Shown here one piece after another: positions 5,382 to 7,436 of a stretch of DNA of 7,436 bases (positions are counted from its first letter, which is position 1; every line of letters starts with the position of its first letter). The translations under genes and the position numbers were made by a program. Location: NCBI GenBank assembly GCA_021829055.1, contig JAJZCS010000094.1, forward strand, positions 1 through 7,436, written 5' to 3'. The stretch comes from Pseudomonadota bacterium (GTDB taxonomy: Bacteria > Pseudomonadota > Alphaproteobacteria > Acetobacterales > Acetobacteraceae). The notes beneath the pieces were generated by a model, which saw only the letters and a program-made list of their open reading frames with translations, was not told the DNA's origin and made no database searches.

Positions 5382-6445
5382 TGAGAGCTGCCAACGTTGT
5401 TTCGGCCGGACTGCAATTGGTTGCACCCGAAGCCGCTCACCGCATCGCGATATTTTTTCTTCGCTCCGGGCTGGTTCAAGAAGAGAAAATTTCGACGTTC
5501 CCGGAACTCGCCATATCAGCCCTCGGTCGCAACCTCCCGCATCCTCTTGGCCTCGCGGCGGGATTCGATAAGGATGCCATAGCCCTTGGTGGTTTGGCTC
5601 GCCTGGGTTTTGCCTTCCTTGAGGCCGGTACCGTCACGCCTCAGCCCCAGCCAGGCAATCCACCCCCACGCCTATTCCGCCTCCCTAAAGACAAGGCGCT
5701 GATCAACCGCATGGGTTTCAATAGCGCCGGTGCAGACGCCTTCGTCGCCAATCTTCGCCGCTTCGATCGCGTTACTGTGCCGGTGGGTGTCAACATTGGC
5801 ATCAACAAAGACAGCGCCAATCCGGTGATCGATTACGCCGCCTTGGCCCAGAAGGTGGCGCCGTATTGTGATTACATCGCCATCAACATCTCGTCGCCGA
5901 ATACCCCGGGCTTACGAGACCTTCAGGTGGTCGACCGCCTCGCACCGATCCTTGATGCCATCCGGCAGGACGGAACGCTCCACCGGCCACTTTTTGTCAA
6001 GCTTGGTCCCGACCTTCCCGACGAGACTCTACCCGAACTCGTATCGCTAGCGATCCAGCGGAGAATCACGGGTCTGATTATCAGCAACACTACAACTACC
6101 CGTCCAGCAACCTTGCGAAGTCCGTCACGGAACGAATCAGGTGGCCTGTCAGGCGCACCACTTTTTTCCCAGTCGACACGTATGCTAGCAAAAATCCGTC
6201 AACTTGCAGGCGACCATCTGGTACTGATCGGTGTGGGCGGCGTCGCTACACCTGAACAGGCGCTGACCAAAATTCGTGCCGGAGCCAGCCTCGTGCAAAT
6301 ATACACTAGTTTCGTCGGTCAAGGTCCTTCAATCATTTCCCACATCGTTACTGGTCTAGCCCGGCTAGTCGACCGACACGGCGTGCAAAACATTTCCTCC
6401 TTAATCGGCCGCGACGCCGATCGTTTTGCAGAACGCTCTCCGTGA
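5381..6445 (+). CDS. pyrD: dihydroorotate dehydrogenase (quinone), class 2
   Basis: PyrD oxidises dihydroorotate to orotate, the fourth step of de novo pyrimidine synthesis, passing electrons through FMN to membrane ubiquinone. The 354 residues match class 2 length and include the N-terminal extension (about 1-45, with a hydrophobic stretch near 19-30) that associates with the inner membrane. Signatures in order: PLGLAAGFDKDA (55-66), FLEAGTVTPQPQPGNPPPRLFRL (79-101), NRMGFNS (109-115), VNIGINKDS (137-145), INISSPNTPGLRDLQ (168-182) with Ser172 as the catalytic base of the class 2 type, FVKLGPDL (205-212), IISNTTTTRP (233-242), GGLSG (254-258), and LIGVGG plus GASLVQIYTSF (282-311) for FMN phosphate binding. 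It starts inside the lipoprotein stop codon (TAATG), and its TGA overlaps the next GTG (GTGA). No separate Shine-Dalgarno sequence is evident, so translation probably depends on coupling. Confidence 0.97.
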   Translation: MRAANVVSAGLQLVAPEAAHRIAIFFLRSGLVQEEKISTFPELAISALGRNLPHPLGLAAGFDKDAIALGGLARLGFAFLEAGTVTPQPQPGNPPPRLFRLPKDKALINRMGFNSAGADAFVANLRRFDRVTVPVGVNIGINKDSANPVIDYAALAQKVAPYCDYIAINISSPNTPGLRDLQVVDRLAPILDAIRQDGTLHRPLFVKLGPDLPDETLPELVSLAIQRRITGLIISNTTTTRPATLRSPSRNESGGLSGAPLFSQSTRMLAKIRQLAGDHLVLIGVGGVATPEQALTKIRAGASLVQIYTSFVGQGPSIISHIVTGLARLVDRHGVQNISSLIGRDADRFAERSP

Positions 6446-7269
6446 GCGTAGCTGAATTGGCGTCCCGCTACGATGGTTTTATCATCGACCTGTGGGGTGT
6501 CGTTCATAACGGCACTCGTCCATATCCGGGGGTACTGGAATGCCTCACGCGCCTGCGGGCCGCACGTAAACGAATTGCTTTCCTCTCTAACGCCCCACGC
6601 CGCTCGTCAGTAGTCGCAAAGACTTTGCTTGCCATGGGTATCGCTCCTACACTCTATGACGGTATCGTAACAAGCGGTGACGCTGTTCGGGATGCCTTGC
6701 AGCTTCGCAATGCCCCAGGCTTCCGTACCCTCGGCGAAAGATTCTATCATTTGGGGCCCGAACGCGACCGAGATTTGTTCAATGGCCTACCTGTTAGTGA
6801 ATGCCCGACCCCGTCGGGGGCAGATTTTGTCCTTAACACCGGCCCCAATGATCGGGCCTCCGAAGATGATCCCAGCGTCTTCGACGCGATCCTTACGGAG
6901 TGCCTCGCTGCCAAACTGCCCATGATTTGCGCCAACCCAGACCTAGAAGTAATCCGAGCAGGAAAACGCATCATTTGCGCTGGCCTGCTAGCCGAACGCT
7001 ATGCCGCTCGTGGCGGATTAGTTCTGGTCCGCGGCAAGCCGGATCCAGCGATCTACGGATTGACCCTCGACCTTCTCGGCACAAGCCGTCGAAAGACGGT
7101 GGCTTTCGGGGATTCGCTCCGGACAGACCTTGCCGGCGCCAAGGCGGCCGCCATCGATTCGGTTTTCGTCCTCTCGGGTATCCACGACCTTTCTCCCAAG
7201 GCGGCGCACAGAGAATGTAGGGATGCTGGTTTCGATCCAATCGCGATCATCCCTCGCTTTGTTTGGTAA
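6442..7269 (+). CDS. class IIA HAD-superfamily hydrolase of the 'DLWGV' type (TIGR01459-like)
   Basis: A 275-residue cytoplasmic phosphatase-like protein of the haloacid dehalogenase superfamily. Motif I is FIIDLWGVVHNG (13-24) with the nucleophile Asp16. The usual second Asp two residues on is Trp18, which I believe is normal for this NagD-related subfamily. Motif II is AFLSNAPRRS (46-55, Ser49). A class IIA cap follows (about 60-175, with TSGDAVRDAL and YHLGPERDRDLF). Motif III is RGKPDPAIYGL with Lys199. Motif IV is AFGDSLRTDLAGA (221-233) with Asp224 and Asp229. ICANPDLEVIRAGK and FVLSGIH are further subfamily features. The GTG start is chosen because it overlaps the pyrD stop as GTGA and gives the family's usual N-terminus. 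The substrate is unknown; a sugar or nucleotide phosphate is plausible. Coupling to pyrD suggests coordinated expression but does not prove a role in pyrimidine metabolism. Confidence 0.93.
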   Translation: MSVAELASRYDGFIIDLWGVVHNGTRPYPGVLECLTRLRAARKRIAFLSNAPRRSSVVAKTLLAMGIAPTLYDGIVTSGDAVRDALQLRNAPGFRTLGERFYHLGPERDRDLFNGLPVSECPTPSGADFVLNTGPNDRASEDDPSVFDAILTECLAAKLPMICANPDLEVIRAGKRIICAGLLAERYAARGGLVLVRGKPDPAIYGLTLDLLGTSRRKTVAFGDSLRTDLAGAKAAAIDSVFVLSGIHDLSPKAAHRECRDAGFDPIAIIPRFVW

Positions 7270-7290
7270 TGCGCTACGTCGACCTGTGAA

Positions 7291-7311
7291 GTGGACCCTG
7301 CGTTGAGGACC
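7291..7311 (-). repeat. paired GGTCC motifs, possible IS terminal sequence
   Basis: GTGGACC (7291-7297) and GAGGACC (7305-7311) are spaced 14 bp apart, start to start, in the non-coding stretch between the HAD gene and the minus-strand gene at the window end. Repeated short motifs of this kind occur in IS21-type element ends. With only two imperfect copies this is weak. Confidence 0.25.
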
Positions 7312-7363
7312 AATCGTGGGCGGAGTTAAGTTGGAAGCGGTGCCGTTCTGATCTCCATAAAAA

Positions 7364-7436
7364 TTAAGCTGCCTGTTGTTGCTGTTGTGGCTGTGGGTAT
7401 GTGGGCGACGCGGGAGCGTCGTCCAGGCTCGCCTGG
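7364..7436 (-). CDS. C-terminal end of a glutamine-rich protein, cut by the window edge
   Basis: The last 23 codons of a minus-strand frame read QASLDDAPASPTYPQPQQQQQAA and end at TAA (7366-7364). The gene converges on the HAD gene and its body lies outside the window. The Pro/Gln-rich tail carries no domain. Given the IS-rich surroundings it could be the tail of a transposase or IS helper gene, but nothing in the visible part proves this. Two short inverted repeats fall in it: CGACGC-GGGA-GCGTCG (7406-7421) and CCAGGC-TC-GCCTGG (7423-7436). Confidence 0.35.
   Translation of the reverse strand, partial: QASLDDAPASPTYPQPQQQQQAA

Noticed and set aside
4844..5479. Minus-strand open frame of 211 codons opposite the lipoprotein gene
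   Set aside because: It overlaps the FAH end, the lipoprotein and the pyrD start antisense and shows no motif. The plus-strand frame has a signal peptide and overlaps neatly with pyrD.
7406..7436. Inverted repeats CGACGC/GCGTCG and CCAGGC/GCCTGG as a bidirectional terminator
   Set aside because: They fall within the minus-strand coding tail and have no adjacent T-run; high-GC coding DNA gives such short stems easily.
1..7436. A new defence, toxin-antitoxin or biosynthetic system
   Set aside because: All clear genes are transposases, pyrD or members of known enzyme families. The one unknown gene is a small lipoprotein, and nothing points to a multi-gene system of a new kind.

Overview
The window looks like chromosomal DNA of an alphaproteobacterium, most likely an acetic-acid-bacterium type (Acetobacteraceae). 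That placement is inference. It rests on the gene set (class 2 pyrD followed by a 'DLWG' HAD hydrolase, and a FAH-family gene of alphaproteobacterial type) and on the mix of IS families. No rRNA, tRNA or CRISPR array is visible.

Positions 1-3850 are an insertion-sequence graveyard. From the left: a decayed IS701-type transposase gene on the minus strand that runs off the window edge; a frameshifted 3' fragment of an IS5-type transposase, also minus; one apparently intact IS5-type transposase gene on the plus strand (1003-2085); a frameshifted, 3'-truncated IS630-type transposase, minus; and an IS110-type transposase, minus, broken by a frameshift, a nonsense codon and loss of its C-terminus. 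The IS630 remnant meets the IS110 gene exactly at a CTAG, which fits insertion into IS110. A 15-bp direct repeat brackets the IS630/IS110 block.

Positions 4012-7269 hold four same-strand genes: a FAH-family enzyme, a small predicted lipoprotein, pyrD (quinone-dependent dihydroorotate dehydrogenase) and a class IIA HAD-like hydrolase. The last three are tightly coupled: lipoprotein and pyrD overlap in TAATG, and pyrD and the HAD gene overlap in GTGA. The FAH gene lies 59 bp upstream of the lipoprotein start, and an 11-bp perfect hairpin falls in its last codons. pyrD supplies orotate for pyrimidine synthesis. The roles of the other three genes in this group cannot be fixed from sequence.

After the HAD gene, about 95 bp of non-coding DNA leads to the C-terminal 23 codons of a glutamine-rich minus-strand gene cut by the window edge, possibly part of another mobile element. 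I found no convincing new multi-gene system. The points most worth a second look are the hairpin at the FAH 3' end, the structured IS110 flank (possible relic of a bridge RNA), the 15-bp repeat, the repeat-mediated deletions in the dead transposases, and the lipoprotein embedded in the pyrD transcription unit.
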